Under the pieces are notes generated by a model. The model was not told where the DNA came from. It did not search any database and saw only the letters and a list, made by a program, of their open reading frames with translations. Positions 47,201 to 56,272 of a DNA stretch of 64,000 nucleotides are shown here, in pieces. Source of the stretch: Sebastes aleutianus (taxonomy: Eukaryota; Chordata; Actinopteri; Perciformes; Sebastidae); the NCBI GenBank assembly GCA_916700875.1, contig CAKAKS010000066.1, positions 3,637,742 to 3,701,741 on the forward strand. Direction: 5' to 3'. Each line of letters starts with the position of its first letter. The stretch's first letter is position 1. The translations under genes and the position numbers were made by a program.

Positions 47201-50200
47201 TACGCCACTCGCCCCCACGAAGGGGTTCCCGCCAGTGGACGCGGCGCATTTTAACATGCAAGTGGCTCGCTGGAATACGAGGCGGGCTGGGCTAGCCGCC
47301 GGAGGCACAAAGGCAGCCTTAACCCCCCCATCACCTCGCTTCCAAAAAAAAAGAGTCTGTTGCCTAGCAGCCGAACGCCAGACAAGAGAAACCACCGCCA
47401 GACTCGCACACACACATTCACTAACTCACACACCCCTTCCCAAAACAAACCCTTGGCAGCAGCGGTTGCTAGGAGATGAGGTGCATGAATGCCCGTCTCA
47501 TCCAGACAGCGGGATGATTTGAGGAAATTGTCAGAGAGGTGAGTCTGAGTGAGTGTTTCTGAATATTTGCTCTGCTGCTACAGTCTAGAAACCACCTGAC
47601 CTCCGGCTGACCGGTACAGCGGCCAGGCCTCTCTGTGTTGTGTAAACTTCACATCCGTCTGGAGGAGAGACTACTAGACCATCTCACCCAGACGGAGACG
47701 GACCAGGTCTGCACGCAGGATTACAGCCCAAGGAAAGATTGCATAACTACTGTGTATGCTTCTCTTATCTGGCGAGTTATTCTTAGCAAAGCATGCAGAC
47801 GTTACCTTATCGTTGTCCAGCGGGTCTTTCTGGACGAAGGCCTGGACAAATTCTTCAGGTCCGATGTAACTCAGTCTCTCCTGAGGAGGAAGGAAAAGGG
47901 AAAATCAACTCCCTGCATCCATCTTTAGTTCGGTCAATGCATCACCTTCAAAATCAGCTCTTAAAAATGGCATTTGAGGAATCATTAGAGATAGCTTCCA
48001 GTGGCTAATGTTAGCAAACTTTAGACAATGTTTGAGTGAGTCATTTTGCTGGCTCTATTCAAATATTCGCTAACTATTTTGATAATCGATTAGTAATTTT
48101 TTAAGAAAAAGAAAAGTCCAAATTCTCTGATTCTAGCTTCTTAAATGTGAATATTTTCTGGTTTCTTTATCATAATCATTAGTTGCCTCCCTATGAAAAT
48201 ATATTCAAGAGGATGTGACTAGATTACAGAATTATCAAACACCAATAACTGATATATTTTACTTTAATTTCTTCTGATCCACATGGTGTTTTTTTTTTAT
48301 CAGACTGTAGTTAAGTTCACTTCATTTTGGGGGTTCTGGTGGAGAATAGTTGCAGCAGCACATTGAATACTTTGAACTACAGTGGAGGAAGCAGAGGGAT
48401 ACTCCAATATCAAAGTGTATTTGAAAAATCAGTTTCCATCAGCCTTTATTTCATCTTCTCTTTTTTTGATATTCCAACGTTTCCAACTCAAGTAACCATA
48501 AAAAAGGTCTGCACTCCGTTTTTAATGCACAAATAAAAATGTGCATAATAAACTCGCAAATGGAAGTTTAACTTTTGGATCTTGGAAGAGACCCTTGACC
48601 AACCTCTGTTATTTTTCCAGATTGACTGACCACAGCTTTATATTCATTACATGTCAGTTTGCCAATGAGAAAACAAATCAAACAGCGCTGTTTAAAATCA
48701 ATGCTGCGGTAGGTCGGACGTGGGTGGAGCCGTGGCGTTCGGTTCACCTCGACCACCGCACTGATTTCTAATCCATCATGTGTGTCAGCTCTCCTTTCCC
48801 TCACATGTTCTCCTCTCCAGCATCGATTTGGTTTTATTCTCTTTGGCTCATGTGCCGATATGAGAGTGAGTCATTTCTGATTGTTCTTTGGAAGATAACA
48901 TTTACATCTTAATTTGGTTTGACGTCTGGCAACAGATGATTGATGTGATTTAATGATTTAAAGGGATTTTTTAAGATGAGACAAAAGAAAATGAGTCTGG
49001 CTCAATGACAGGCTTCTGTAGATCAATGGGAATAAAATGAATAGATGTAAATAAGCTCTCACCAGTTCTATGTGCGTGAGCTGCTGGGCGACGGTGAACG
49101 GGTCGTTGCAGATGGACAGCATGTCTCTCTGGATGGACGCCTGGGGCTTCGCCTTAAGAGCCGTCAGTCGCTCCGCCGCCGTGGCGTTGATCTTGACCAG
49201 CGCCTCCTCGTACTGGCTGAGCACCGTCAGCCTCCGGATCAGACCCTGGCTCATCTGGCCGACCGTCTTCCTGTAAACCTGGTGGATGGGGAGAGGTGGA
49301 AAGAAGAGAATCAGTTAGTACTTGATGTTCAGAAGCTTCAAAAGAGTTTGATTTTATTCATTCTGGACTCCAAAATATTCCTCCATATTTCCACAAAACT
49401 CCAGCACATGAAGGTTGTTTTCACACAACACTCTTTTTACCTCAAGCTATGGCTTTGTTTTCTCTGTTCTCCAGCTCTATACAGTTACATCACGTTTACA
49501 TGCACAAAATATTCAGTTTTTTGCCCTTCTTCTGAAAAAGACAATATTCCTACTAAGCTGTATACATGGCTAATGAAAATAAATATTCCACCAATATTCC
49601 TGTTTACATGCAGCCGTGCATTCTCCGATTAACGTAACCAGTGGCAGAATTTTTTGACCCTGTAAACACAGCCTCCCTCTGACCCGTGTTGTCTGATCCA
49701 ATAGAAGAGCTACTGGAGCTCAAACTGCTGAAAACGTTTGTTGTGTCTGGGGCTGCGTAGCCGCAGACCGGTCAGGGTGCACATGCTGTCATAATGTTAT
49801 GGCTGATCGGTGTATATACGTACATACATACCGAACCATGAATTTTGTGTGCTGTTACACCCCTAATGTAAACGTAGGCACACAGAGAGAATAAGGACAA
49901 GAGTAGGATATAAACCTCCAGTAGCATGCGTGCAGCCACTTTGTTTGGCTCAATTTAGGTTAATCCCAAACCACTCATCTGCGGCCGAGGGCGATAACAA
50001 CCTCACTGGAATTTACAACACACGCATGTTGACTACATGTCAGCAGAACTGATGCCAGCTCTCAGCCAAAAACCACAGAACGACCCTCAAAATGTGAAGT
50101 ATTTGTTTTGCAGAAAAGCATCCTTCTGGTCGGGCACTAGGAGGGTCACTCTCAGCGTTATGCAAGCCTCTTCCTGCCGGCCTCATTAAGGCCTCTCGGC

Positions 50201-53200
50201 TCAGCAGGAGTTAGAGGAGGGAGGCTCTGGGCTCTCTCTGGCCTCAGGGGTCAAGAGGTCGTCCTGTTTTGAACTTTCCCCTGGACACAATTAGATAAGT
50301 GTTCCCTCGCTGACGCAGATTAGCAGTTGCATAAGAGCGTCTACAGAGGGAAGGAGGACATGTGCGTTTGATTTGAGTGCATGTGTGTGTTATTGTATGA
50401 AACGTGGAGGATCCTGTTCATGGCTTCTCTCCAGACCACCAGTATGAGCTGCCAGACAGAATCTGGGGTGACGAGGCCCCTTTTCTCACGACCACATCCC
50501 CTCCCCTCCCTCCACTTTCTGCCAATTCAGCCTCCAGAATCTGGGTTCTACAAACAAGAGTCCGGTTCAACAGGGCGGGAGGAAACACAGCCGGCCTCAT
50601 AATGGATGTGGAGGCCCGGTGCCGAGACGGCTATCAAGTGTGAGGAGTCGGTGCGGCGCTCACGGACTCTGAAATTCACTTCCCAAGGCGAGACTAATGC
50701 ATCTGTCTGCTGGTGATAGGTGTGATGGCACACCGACAGACACATTCACATGTCAGCCAATCAACTGAGGCTCTGTGGATATTACAGTTTTGGCAAGAGG
50801 TGATTGAAGAGCGCACGGCGGGGAGAAGAGAAATGAAGTTGTAGGGAAAGAAAATGAGGGTTCAAATTGTCGCAGGAGTCGAGACGGACTGGAGATCAGA
50901 GAGAAAACTTCCTTCTTAAATAATCTGCTCCTTTTTCTTTAAAAATTTCTCAACCTATTAATCGATTGCCAAAATAGTTGGCGATAAATTTAATAGTTAA
51001 AAACTAAATCGATTAATATTTGCAGTTATACTATGAAGCGATGAATCCAAAAAATATGGAGAGATCAAATTATATTGAAATAGTCATTAGTTGCAGCCCA
51101 TTCAGACATTGTAATATCAGTGTAAACACTGTACACACTCAGCTAATGCTTGACCACACTCCTGCTCAGTGGGACAACAGTGAGACGCCACCAGTGAAAA
51201 TCGCTCCAGTTGCCACTTCAAAGTCGGCCATCTGCCGCAGCTTCTGTCCTCACTACAAACAGAGGACGGGGCCAGGGTCGGATAAATATAGTCGCAGATC
51301 TCGGAGACAACAGCACGCCTGACATTTCCAAGCAGAGGGAATCGCGTTTGCTCATCAGATCTATCGGCGTTACGAATGAGGGCGCCTAGCGGGGGCGCGC
51401 AGTTCCCCCGCGCTATCGACCCTGGCGGCGATCCCGAGGTGGCAGACGGCCGCTCGGTACAAGTCGCCACGTATCACTGGAGGTCCTGTTTTTCCTGGCT
51501 GAGGGCTGTTACTTCCTGCGGAGCACCACCTGACCCACACGAGAGGCCTGACTGTTTTTAGCAGGTTAGCTGAGCAGCACTAATGAACAGAGAGTACAAG
51601 GTGATTATTTTATCTACAAACACGTCCATGTGGCCAAGTCACGACGGGGCAGAAACACCACGAAACCACCTAAATATAGGCACTACCGTAGAGCAGTCAT
51701 GTGCTACAAGTCCAGGTTCATTCTCACGGCATTACAACCAAGTCCAAGACAAGTGTTCGTAAGCAATTTGTAAGTCAATTACAAGTCTCTGACCTTTGAC
51801 CTGAGAGACTTGTTGGGCAGTGAGTCTAACAAGAGACAAGTCTCGTGAGAGACAAGTCCCAAATCAATGCCTAACCTCAACAATCTCGCGAGAGTTTCCC
51901 CACTTTGCTGGTTCCCTTCAAGACACAACCATACACAGTCGATGTTATGAACCAAACCCAAAGCAGACAGAAGACAAGTATAGAAGTTCATATTTCTCAA
52001 CAGTTACTTCATTGGAGCGACTGCTATCCAGATATTGAACTTCCCAGAGCAACTTTAAACGTGCCGTGCAGTGGCACCTGTCATGAAAGGGTTATACTGC
52101 GCAGGCACCACTTGGATTAAAAACAGTAATGTTTGTCCAAAGATCTGCCTTACATCAAGTGTACCAGGCATCCAAACTGGGTATAAAATGTGGGATCTGT
52201 TAAATCTAACTAACTTATCATAATAAAGAAAAAGAAAAAAAGAACTTAGTGCAAAATAAAAACTGCACATTTTGAGGGAGTCGGTACCATCAAATGAGGT
52301 CAGATGGAGATCACAGCGCTTGTTTTCTTCCCTATATATCCAACCACATCCATAATGACAGTCTTACTCCAGAGATCAAGGTCCTGGAATGTTTCGAGTG
52401 TGGTCTGGACACGACGTTGACCAGATGTTCGGGACATCTATTCTGGACTCAAAACCCTTTCCCAGAGCGCTGCGGTGCACGCTCTGAAGAATCAGTGTCT
52501 AACTCCGTACTCTGGACCTGCTCACGGTTCAACGTTTGTGTTTTGTTTTCAAAACATGATTTAGAGAAATCTGTGAGAAACATGAATGTAAATTAGTTCT
52601 GATGAAACCCCTACTGTTGTCTTCCTCGGACTGCTTCCTCACACTTCAACAGCTGGACTTCTTAGAATAAAAATGTCCCGTGGCGTTCGCACCACCCAGA
52701 GCAAGGAATCATGTTTTAATATCACGAGTTATCATCTATGGATATACAGTATGAATGACCTATATCACATCCCGACTTCCTCAACAGTTGCTCGTGGTGA
52801 TTTGTGAACCCGAGGCAGCAAAGCTTCCCGAGGAACATTTGAAAAAACGTTCTTGGTCACGCCGTGCTAATCATGAGCACACAAGCCTGTGGCTTTACAT
52901 GATATCACAGCTCCTATGCAGGGTGTTTTAAAAGGTTGCTTTGTCAACACAGTGCATTCATCTAGTGTTTGGAACATTTATCTATTCACGGCTTTGTTTC
53001 GGTTAATGTCAAATGTTCTGTTAATACGGAGTCAATCAAGGGCAGCTTCTTGCTCAGCTCCCACACAGATTATTAAAGGGATAGTTTGGGTGTTTTGAAG
53101 TGGGACTGTACACCGACTGTGGAGAAGTACCTCATACAACCCCTCTTCAAAACATCCAAACTATCTCTATAAGGACAGGACATGATTTTAAGGACAACTC

Positions 53201-56200
53201 GTGGTATTTATGAGAAGCCATCTATCAGCGATGATAACATTTACTATCCAGATCTATTGCTGAGGTCAGAGGATGCTAGGATGTGATATTGCTAGAACAG
53301 AGTTCAACAGCACAGGAACTGAAGCAGTCACACAGTTGGACATTATGATTATTTAAAAGAAGAGAGAGAAACTGAAAGAAAAAGTTCAAAATGATTTCGC
53401 AATCTGCCCGTTAGAACTTTCCCCTACCATAGTTAACATAGGTAGTTGCTTTTTCACACAGATGTATTATGCAATGAGGGATTATAAATGAACTTTTTGG
53501 CTGCTATCACTTTCAATTTCACCTCCAATAGGTGGGTTAGATAATAAACAAACAGCAGACAAGTTAAAGAATAAATGAGTGGAGAAATGAAACTACTGCA
53601 GGTGCTTTCCAACAGGGCTGCTCCTTCTGAGTCCATTAGTCGACTAATCGGTCGTTTTGGTCTTAGTCGACTAAGAGTTTTTTAAGTCGATAAGTCGCTT
53701 TTTATGCTTTCTTCATGCTGAATGAATATTTCCAAGAAACCTATAAGCACATCTCTGGTAAACACCAGATTTAAAGAGGTGCTTTTGTCTGATTCTTTGT
53801 GGAGAAACTCAGTTTTACAGATCTAGCTCTAGCTCTAGTTTCTAACAACCTCTAAGGGAGCAATTTCCCAACACAGTTTGGATCCACTTGTCAACACAGA
53901 GTTAAGGATCACTGCAAATGATCCCTCAGAATAATAAGACACTACCCCATCTGTAGCTGATGTTCCTCATCTTGATCAAACTTGTTTGTAGCGATGATGA
54001 CCAGAGATTTCAGGTTGAAAAAGAATGAAAAGGTAGGACAAGAACATTGATAAGCTAGAAAAACACCTGTGGCTTTTAATTATTTGGACACACTTCTTAT
54101 CTTATTTTATTGAATGTACCGAGCGTGATATCACCTCGAGGGAGAGTACCGTGGTTATCTTGTGCTACACGGCTCTCTGTTGCCTCGAGGCCAGAATTGA
54201 TTTCACCCATAAAAAGTATGTTTGGAGCGGCGGTGTTAACGCAGACTGCAGCCAATCTACTGTGAAATCAAAAGATGTTTCGTGTGACCAGCGAAACACA
54301 GCGGCCGTGTCTCTGAGCGTGACTGAGGGAGTGTGTATCAGTGGTGGTCAGATAAGATGGGTGTTTTTGCAGACAAGGAGAGCTGTAAATGTGTCCAAGT
54401 GACATGTGAGAAACGTATTGATTTGTAGATTAAATCAGGATCAATACTCGTGCTTGTACTATTGATGAGTGAAACCTGAAACCTGCATTAAAGACAGCGG
54501 GGGGGGGTTTCCTGTGTTGAGCAGTGGAGGAGGGATGTGTTCTATCGGGACAGATGGATGTTTGTGTCCTTCATCACTGTCGGGTCCTAACAAGCCCCCG
54601 CTGCCTTATCGTTAACACCAACCCCCCTGAACGCTGGACAGGTTAGCGGGTTGTTTTTCCTGCTGCCTGTCTTTATGCTAAGCTAATCGCTACCAATCAA
54701 TCTTCTCATCGAACTCTCAGCAAGAACGCTACTAAACTGTGAAGTTAAAAAAGTCACCGTTTTGTCCCGTTGGCGTTTCCTTTGGTGGCACACAGAGCGT
54801 GAGTCACTGCTTGTTAAAACAACTTCTCTGTATCTAAATGTTTAACAGAGGAGGGTCTGCATGTGCAACAAAGATAACAGAGACTACAACAGTTCTACCT
54901 CACTAAATCAACTCTGATGAACACAGAGCAGCGCAGCGGAGGCTAACGGCGCGCTAAGCCACTGACATTCAGCTCTGCAGCAGAGAGACAATTCAAACGC
55001 TGCCTACTAGGAAGCAGCGCCACATAGACGACAAAACAGCCACCTAGCTCATGAACAATGAGGCTTTTCTCTCAACTCAGCCTGCCTCCAAAACCGCTTT
55101 GTTGCCAGAGATACCCCCCACTCCACCCTCCACCCTCCACCTCCCTCCACCGCTATCTGCTAAATAATCTGCCTGTGCCTGTAGCTCTGCTGTACGTGCG
55201 GTCTATAAAACAGCACCGCACGGCTTTGTGATAACACCTACACACATTATCTGATCAGCAGACGAGTCTTTTGTTACTGAACTCGTTTGAATAACGGTTG
55301 GTGGCGAGCAGCGTGAAGAAATAACAGACTGACCTCGTCTCCACTGGCCAGCCGATGGGTCAGCTCCTTCAGGCTCCGCATCATCCTCTCGTCTCTGAAG
55401 TCGTACGGGAAGGTTTCCGTCCACTCCGTCAGCAGCTGGAGGATCTTGGGAGCGATCTTCCGGACTCTCATCTGAAAATGCAGGATGAACACATTAGTAT
55501 TGAGCGAACAGCTGAGAGAAACACAACTAGGATGTGACGACGTCTAGATTTTGCAGTGGGTTCACAGCTAAGAGAGGGGTTTTCCTGGCTCAGAATGAGG
55601 TGACGGTGGTGCCATGCAGGATTTATAGCTATAGCATACCTTGTCGGCTTGAGGATCGCTGAGTCGCTGTTGCTCCATGCACAGGTGACACACCTTCGAC
55701 ATGAGTTCGTACGGGCGGACAAAAAGGCGCGAGCTGAGCAGGAAGGTGAAGATGTACGTCCTCTGTGGAGAGAAAAGAAAATATGTTTACTACAAAAAGT
55801 AAAATCATGATGTCAAATTGATTATTTAAGCTTGAAAATGGGTTTTAAAACCACATCACTGGGGGCAATGATACCTAAACAACAAAATATATAAAGTAGG
55901 GGGAATGAAAACTTTTACTCCCTGATGTACGGAGAGAAAAAGATGCAAGAAAGCGACTTTAGCACTAACGGAGTCTCAGAGCAGCAGAGCTTCTCAGACA
56001 GATAAAAAGAAAAAAAGGCTTCACCTCCTCACTTTGATGAAACTGCAAAGCAAAAGAAACCACCAGAGATAAAAATAAACAACACTCACATCTGGATAAT
56101 AGTCTAGAGTCGGGACCAAGTGGTGAACGAGGGCCTCCAGGGACCCGGATGCCAGGTTGTTGTCATGGTAATAGAGGCCGGCGTAGCTGTCGTCCTTGGT

Positions 56201-56266
56201 CTGGTACAGGTTCTTGTTGTAGCTGCTGGTGTTCAGCTGCCCCGTGAACGGTGGTGTCTGAGGCAT
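32634..56266 (-). CDS. rasgef1b: rasgef1b, RasGEF domain family member 1B (complete coding sequence, 13 exons)
   Basis: Joined minus-strand coding segments are 56266-56090, 55762-55640, 55471-55334, 49278-49063, 47880-47806, 46908-46813, 46353-46251, 43695-43616, 41026-40931, 36064-35969, 35411-35288, 34014-33942 and 32658-32634. They total 1422 nt, or 473 residues plus stop, the length of human RASGEF1B. The N-terminal RasGEF_N (REM) domain covers roughly residues 35-165. The CDC25-type catalytic domain covers about 205-455 and includes QQLTHIEL, YVEWFNRLSYLVATEICMP, IGNFNSLMAIISGMNMSPVS and KFWELAKQ. It catalyses GDP/GTP exchange on Ras-family GTPases; the mammalian protein is best known for acting on Rap2. 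Start MPQTPPF agrees with the family. Gene order and direction beside prkg2 match other vertebrates. The protein looks fully intact. Confidence 0.97.
33610..33630. repeat. (TG)10 microsatellite
   Basis: Dinucleotide run in the last rasgef1b intron. Confidence 0.95.
33865..33895. repeat. (TG)15 microsatellite next to a rasgef1b donor site
   Basis: On the transcript strand this is (CA)n, beginning about 47 nt after the donor of exon 33942-34014. Confidence 0.95.
33942..34014 (-). CDS. rasgef1b: rasgef1b coding exon 12
   Basis: This exon has 73 nt, phase 1 in and 0+2 out, acceptor AG at 34015-34016 and donor GTGTGT at 33941-33936. It encodes ALYLASYESEGPENNMEKDR and WKSLR (residues 442-466). 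The donor is followed within about 47 nt by a long CA repeat on the transcript strand. Confidence 0.95.
35070..35165 (+). repeat. Fragment of common fish repeat (GCTTACCATAAACAATGGAAG)
   Basis: GGAATAGTTTTGGGAACAAGT, AGCTGCAGCCGATTAGCC and GATAGCCTGGCTC follow the order of the 17281-17540 family, diverged. Confidence 0.4.
35288..35411 (-). CDS. rasgef1b: rasgef1b coding exon 11
   Basis: This exon has 124 nt, phase 0 in and 1 out, acceptor AG at 35412-35413 and donor GTACGT at 35287-35282. It encodes KFWELAKQVSEFMAWKKVEC, then PFEKDRKILQYLLTAPVFTE and D (residues 401-441). Confidence 0.96.
35969..36064 (-). CDS. rasgef1b: rasgef1b coding exon 10
   Basis: This exon has 96 nt, phase 0/0, acceptor AG at 36065-36066 and donor GTAAAC at 35968-35963. 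It encodes IVIPFFSLLIKDLYFLNEGC and ANRLQSGHINFE (residues 369-400). IPFxxLLIKDLYFLNEG is the conserved C-terminal helix of the catalytic domain. Confidence 0.96.
36595..36830 (+). repeat. 65-bp tandem repeat, 3-4 units
   Basis: The unit GAGACCAAGTCAAGACCAGA...GACCAAGACT...GAGAGGTT is repeated with point changes. Each unit is itself built from AAGACCA/GAGACCG steps. It lies in the intron above rasgef1b exon 35969-36064. Confidence 0.85.
37999..38020. repeat. (TA)11 microsatellite
   Basis: Perfect dinucleotide run. Confidence 0.95.
38098..38373 (+). mobile_element. Family A hAT-like MITE
   Basis: The ends TAGAGCTGAAAC and TTAGCCGCAACCATA are diverged family A terminal repeats. The inside has ATTAATCGATTAGTTG and TTTTCTGACATTTTATAAAC. 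Flanks ACTCTCTA and ATTCTCAG agree only partly. Confidence 0.65.
38415..38531 (+). repeat. L2/SINE-like 3' tail ending in (ATT)n
   Basis: TCACTTTGTGATCGCTGG, GGACAAGTGCCACACAAATA and AAACTGTATTATTATTATTA are the typical ending of CR1/L2-clade LINE-derived copies. Confidence 0.55.
38582..39090 (+). mobile_element. hAT-like element starting TAGGGATGCTCGATTATG
   Basis: It starts TAGGGATGCTCGATTATGAC with AAATCATAATCACGATTAC behind it, a well-known hAT-type end. The inside includes a CpG-rich block (about 38840-38990) and ACAATAATCGTTTCATGTCG. The right end is not clear. Confidence 0.5.
39411..39424. repeat. C-homopolymer tract
   Basis: Run of C interrupted once by T. Confidence 0.85.
40485..40811. 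mobile_element. hAT-like MITE, 327 bp, perfect 8-bp target duplication
   Basis: The inverted ends are TAGGGATGTCACGACAACC and GGTATCGTGACATCCCTA. Both flanks read GACTATAT (40477-40484 and 40812-40819), an exact 8-bp duplication. Sub-terminal GGTATC/GATACC motifs repeat. There is no transposase. It is inserted in the rasgef1b intron about 110 bp past the donor of exon 40931-41026. Confidence 0.92.
40931..41026 (-). CDS. rasgef1b: rasgef1b coding exon 9
   Basis: This exon has 96 nt, phase 0/0, acceptor AG at 41027-41028 and donor GTGAGT at 40930-40925. It encodes HQMDPSSNFYNYRTALRGAT and QRSITANSSREK (residues 337-368). A 327-bp hAT-like element ends only about 110 bp downstream of the donor. 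Confidence 0.96.
41241..41468 (+). mobile_element. hAT-like MITE rich in TTAGTCGACTAA (family C)
   Basis: It contains TTAGTCGATTAGTCGAGTAATC, TTTTTCATGCTTAATGATTT, CCAAGAAACTTATGAGCACAT and the end GAGGACAGCCCTA. It is homologous to 53613-53760. Confidence 0.7.
41500..41745 (+). mobile_element. Diverged family A-like fragment
   Basis: It has TTCAGATTCTTAAATCTGAGG, ATTTTCTGCTA and AATGATTAAATGG in the order of the 7885-8223 element, but is strongly diverged. Confidence 0.4.
41900..42000 (+). repeat. LINE-like 3' tail
   Basis: It ends with ATATCCTGGTTAAATAAAGA and TTAAATACATAAA, a frequent fish retroelement terminus. Confidence 0.4.
42690..42965 (+). repeat. Degenerate tandem repeat (TTTTTTCAGACATTTATCCAA)
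   Basis: Irregular units of 20-30 bp mixing TTTTTTCxGACxTTT and CATTTATCCAAC. Phe-rich frames on the plus strand are by-products. Confidence 0.75.
43135..43200 (+). repeat. Fragment of common fish repeat (TTAGCACAAAGACTGGGAACAG)
   Basis: CTGTACGGTAAATATG and AGCTTAGCACAAAGACTGGG match the 17281-17540 family and the part just before it. Confidence 0.5.
43616..43695 (-). CDS. rasgef1b: rasgef1b coding exon 8
   Basis: This exon has 80 nt, acceptor AG at 43696-43697 and donor GTAAGT at 43615-43610. The split codon T|CT restores Ser at the junction, giving IISGMNMSPVSRLKKTWSKV, then KTAKFDILE (residues 310-336). Confidence 0.96.
44258..44294. repeat. (TG)18 microsatellite
   Basis: Perfect run in a rasgef1b intron. 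Confidence 0.95.
44460..44635 (+). mobile_element. Family B hAT-like element, internal fragment
   Basis: ATGCAAATATATCTATATATTT, CAAAACAATGACAAATATTG and CCCTCACAGGTACTGCATTT match 9290-9500; both ends and about 40 internal bases are missing. Confidence 0.75.
45730..45744. repeat. G15 homopolymer
   Basis: Fifteen G on the plus strand; C15 on the rasgef1b transcript strand. Confidence 0.9.
45898..45937. repeat. (TG)13 followed by G12
   Basis: Dinucleotide run at 45898-45924, then C and twelve G. Confidence 0.92.
46251..46353 (-). CDS. rasgef1b: rasgef1b coding exon 7
   Basis: This exon has 103 nt, phase 0 in and 1 out, acceptor AG at 46354-46355 and donor GTGAGT at 46250-46245. It encodes PVKKKHRARVIEFFIDVARE and CYNIGNFNSLMAII (residues 276-309). 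NFNSLMAII is the conserved catalytic-domain signature of RasGEFs. Confidence 0.96.
46562..46720 (+). mobile_element. Family A-like fragment
   Basis: TTTTGATAATCAATTAATCATT and GTGATGTGCGTTTTCACTATTTT follow the family A inside; ends are lost. Confidence 0.5.
46813..46908 (-). CDS. rasgef1b: rasgef1b coding exon 6
   Basis: This exon has 96 nt, phase 0/0, with donor GTGAGT at 46812-46807. The acceptor AG at 46909-46910 is fed by a (TTG)n microsatellite instead of a normal pyrimidine tract. It encodes SCFSDHKKASNLEAYVEWFN and RLSYLVATEICM (residues 244-275), a core CDC25 helix. Confidence 0.96.
46911..46931. repeat. (AAC)6 at the acceptor of rasgef1b exon 46813-46908
   Basis: On the transcript strand this is (GTTGTT)n directly before the CAG acceptor. 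Confidence 0.9.
47806..47880 (-). CDS. rasgef1b: rasgef1b coding exon 5
   Basis: This exon has 75 nt, phase 0/0, acceptor AG at 47881-47882 and donor GTAACG at 47805-47800. It encodes ERLSYIGPEEFVQAFVQKDP and LDNDK (residues 219-243), in the catalytic domain. Confidence 0.96.
48060..48192 (+). mobile_element. Family A hAT-like MITE, internally deleted
   Basis: CTAACTATTTTGATAATCGA, CTTCTTAAATGTGAATATTTTC then directly ATAATCATTAGTTGCCTCCC: the middle of the 7885-8223 element is missing. Confidence 0.7.
49063..49278 (-). CDS. rasgef1b: rasgef1b coding exon 4 (REM to catalytic domain linker)
   Basis: This exon has 216 nt, phase 0/0, residues 147-218, with donor GTGAGAGC at 49062-49055. The acceptor used is CAG at 49279-49281, because it gives VYRKTVGQMSQGLIRRLTVL in frame. 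A second CAG eight bases inside (49271-49273) would shift the frame. It ends in FTVAQQLTHIEL, the entry to the CDC25 domain. Relative to human, LKAKPQASIQRD carries one extra Ala. Confidence 0.95.
49486..49700 (+). mobile_element. DNA transposon-like fish repeat (ACGTTTACATGCACAAAATATTC)
   Basis: CGTTTACATGCACAAAATATTC, AAAAAGACAATATTCC, AAGCTGTATACATGGC and TGTTTACATGCAGCCGTGC are the landmarks of a recurrent fish element. Confidence 0.5.
49770..49865 (+). repeat. Short fish repeat (CATAATGTTATGGCTGATCGGTG)
   Basis: ATAATGTTATGGCTGATCGGTG is a widespread teleost motif found at the end of retroelement-like repeats; an adjoining GTTACACCCCTAA may be a hAT end. Confidence 0.4.
50935..51100. 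mobile_element. Family A fragments, rearranged
   Basis: The left part (ATTAATCGATTGCCAAAATAG, GATAAATTTAATAGTT) is inverted relative to the right part (AATAGTCATTAGTTGCAGCCC), giving a head-to-head arrangement. Confidence 0.55.
51700..51880 (+). repeat. AAGTC-type degenerate tandem repeat
   Basis: ACAAGTCCAGG, CCAAGTCCAAGACAAGTG, GACAAGTCTCGTGAGAGACAAG are related to the longer tract at 61914-62310. Confidence 0.6.
53072..53172. mobile_element. 101-bp MITE with about 30-bp inverted ends
   Basis: AAAGGGATAGTTTGGGTGTTTTG (left) and CAAAACATCCAAACTATCTCT (right) are inverted repeats around GACTGTGGAGAAGTACCTCA. This is one of the most abundant short elements in percomorph fish. Confidence 0.8.
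53613..53760 (+). mobile_element. Family C hAT-like MITE, 3' truncated
   Basis: It begins CAGGGCTGCTCC and continues CCATTAGTCGACTAATCGGTCG and TCCAAGAAACCTATAAGCACAT, as in 41241-41468. Confidence 0.7.
54627..54735 (-). repeat. Fragment of common fish repeat, inverted
   Basis: TTTATGCTAAGCTAATCGCTACC and CTTCTCATCGAACTCTCAGC are the inverse of the AGCTTAGCATAAAGACTGG family. Confidence 0.55.
55334..55471 (-). CDS. rasgef1b: rasgef1b coding exon 3
   Basis: This exon has 138 nt, phase 0/0, acceptor AG at 55472-55473 and donor GTCAGT at 55333-55328. It encodes MRVRKIAPKILQLLTEWTET, then FPYDFRDERMMRSLKELTHR and LASGDE (residues 101-146). It is close to identical to the human segment. Confidence 0.96.
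55640..55762 (-). CDS. rasgef1b: rasgef1b coding exon 2
   Basis: This exon has 123 nt, phase 0 at both ends, acceptor AG at 55763-55764 and donor GTATGC at 55639-55634. It encodes RTYIFTFLLSSRLFVRPYEL, then MSKVCHLCMEQQRLSDPQAD and K (residues 60-100), within the REM domain. Confidence 0.96.
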
Positions 56267-56272
56267 GTTGTC
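56090..56272 (-). CDS. rasgef1b: rasgef1b first coding exon
   Basis: ATG is at 56264-56266, after six untranslated bases and an AG acceptor at 56273-56274, so a separate 5' non-coding exon must exist. The coding part is 177 nt (residues 1-59). It runs from MPQTPPFTGQLNTSSYN, through AGLYYHDNNLASGSLEALVH, to LDYYPD. The donor is GTGAGTG at 56089-56083. The reading frame stays open upstream through the splice site, but Met1 matches the family start. Confidence 0.96.

Noticed and set aside
49072..49632. 186-codon plus-strand frame
   Set aside because: First half is antisense to rasgef1b exon 4; the rest is intron and a DNA-transposon repeat.
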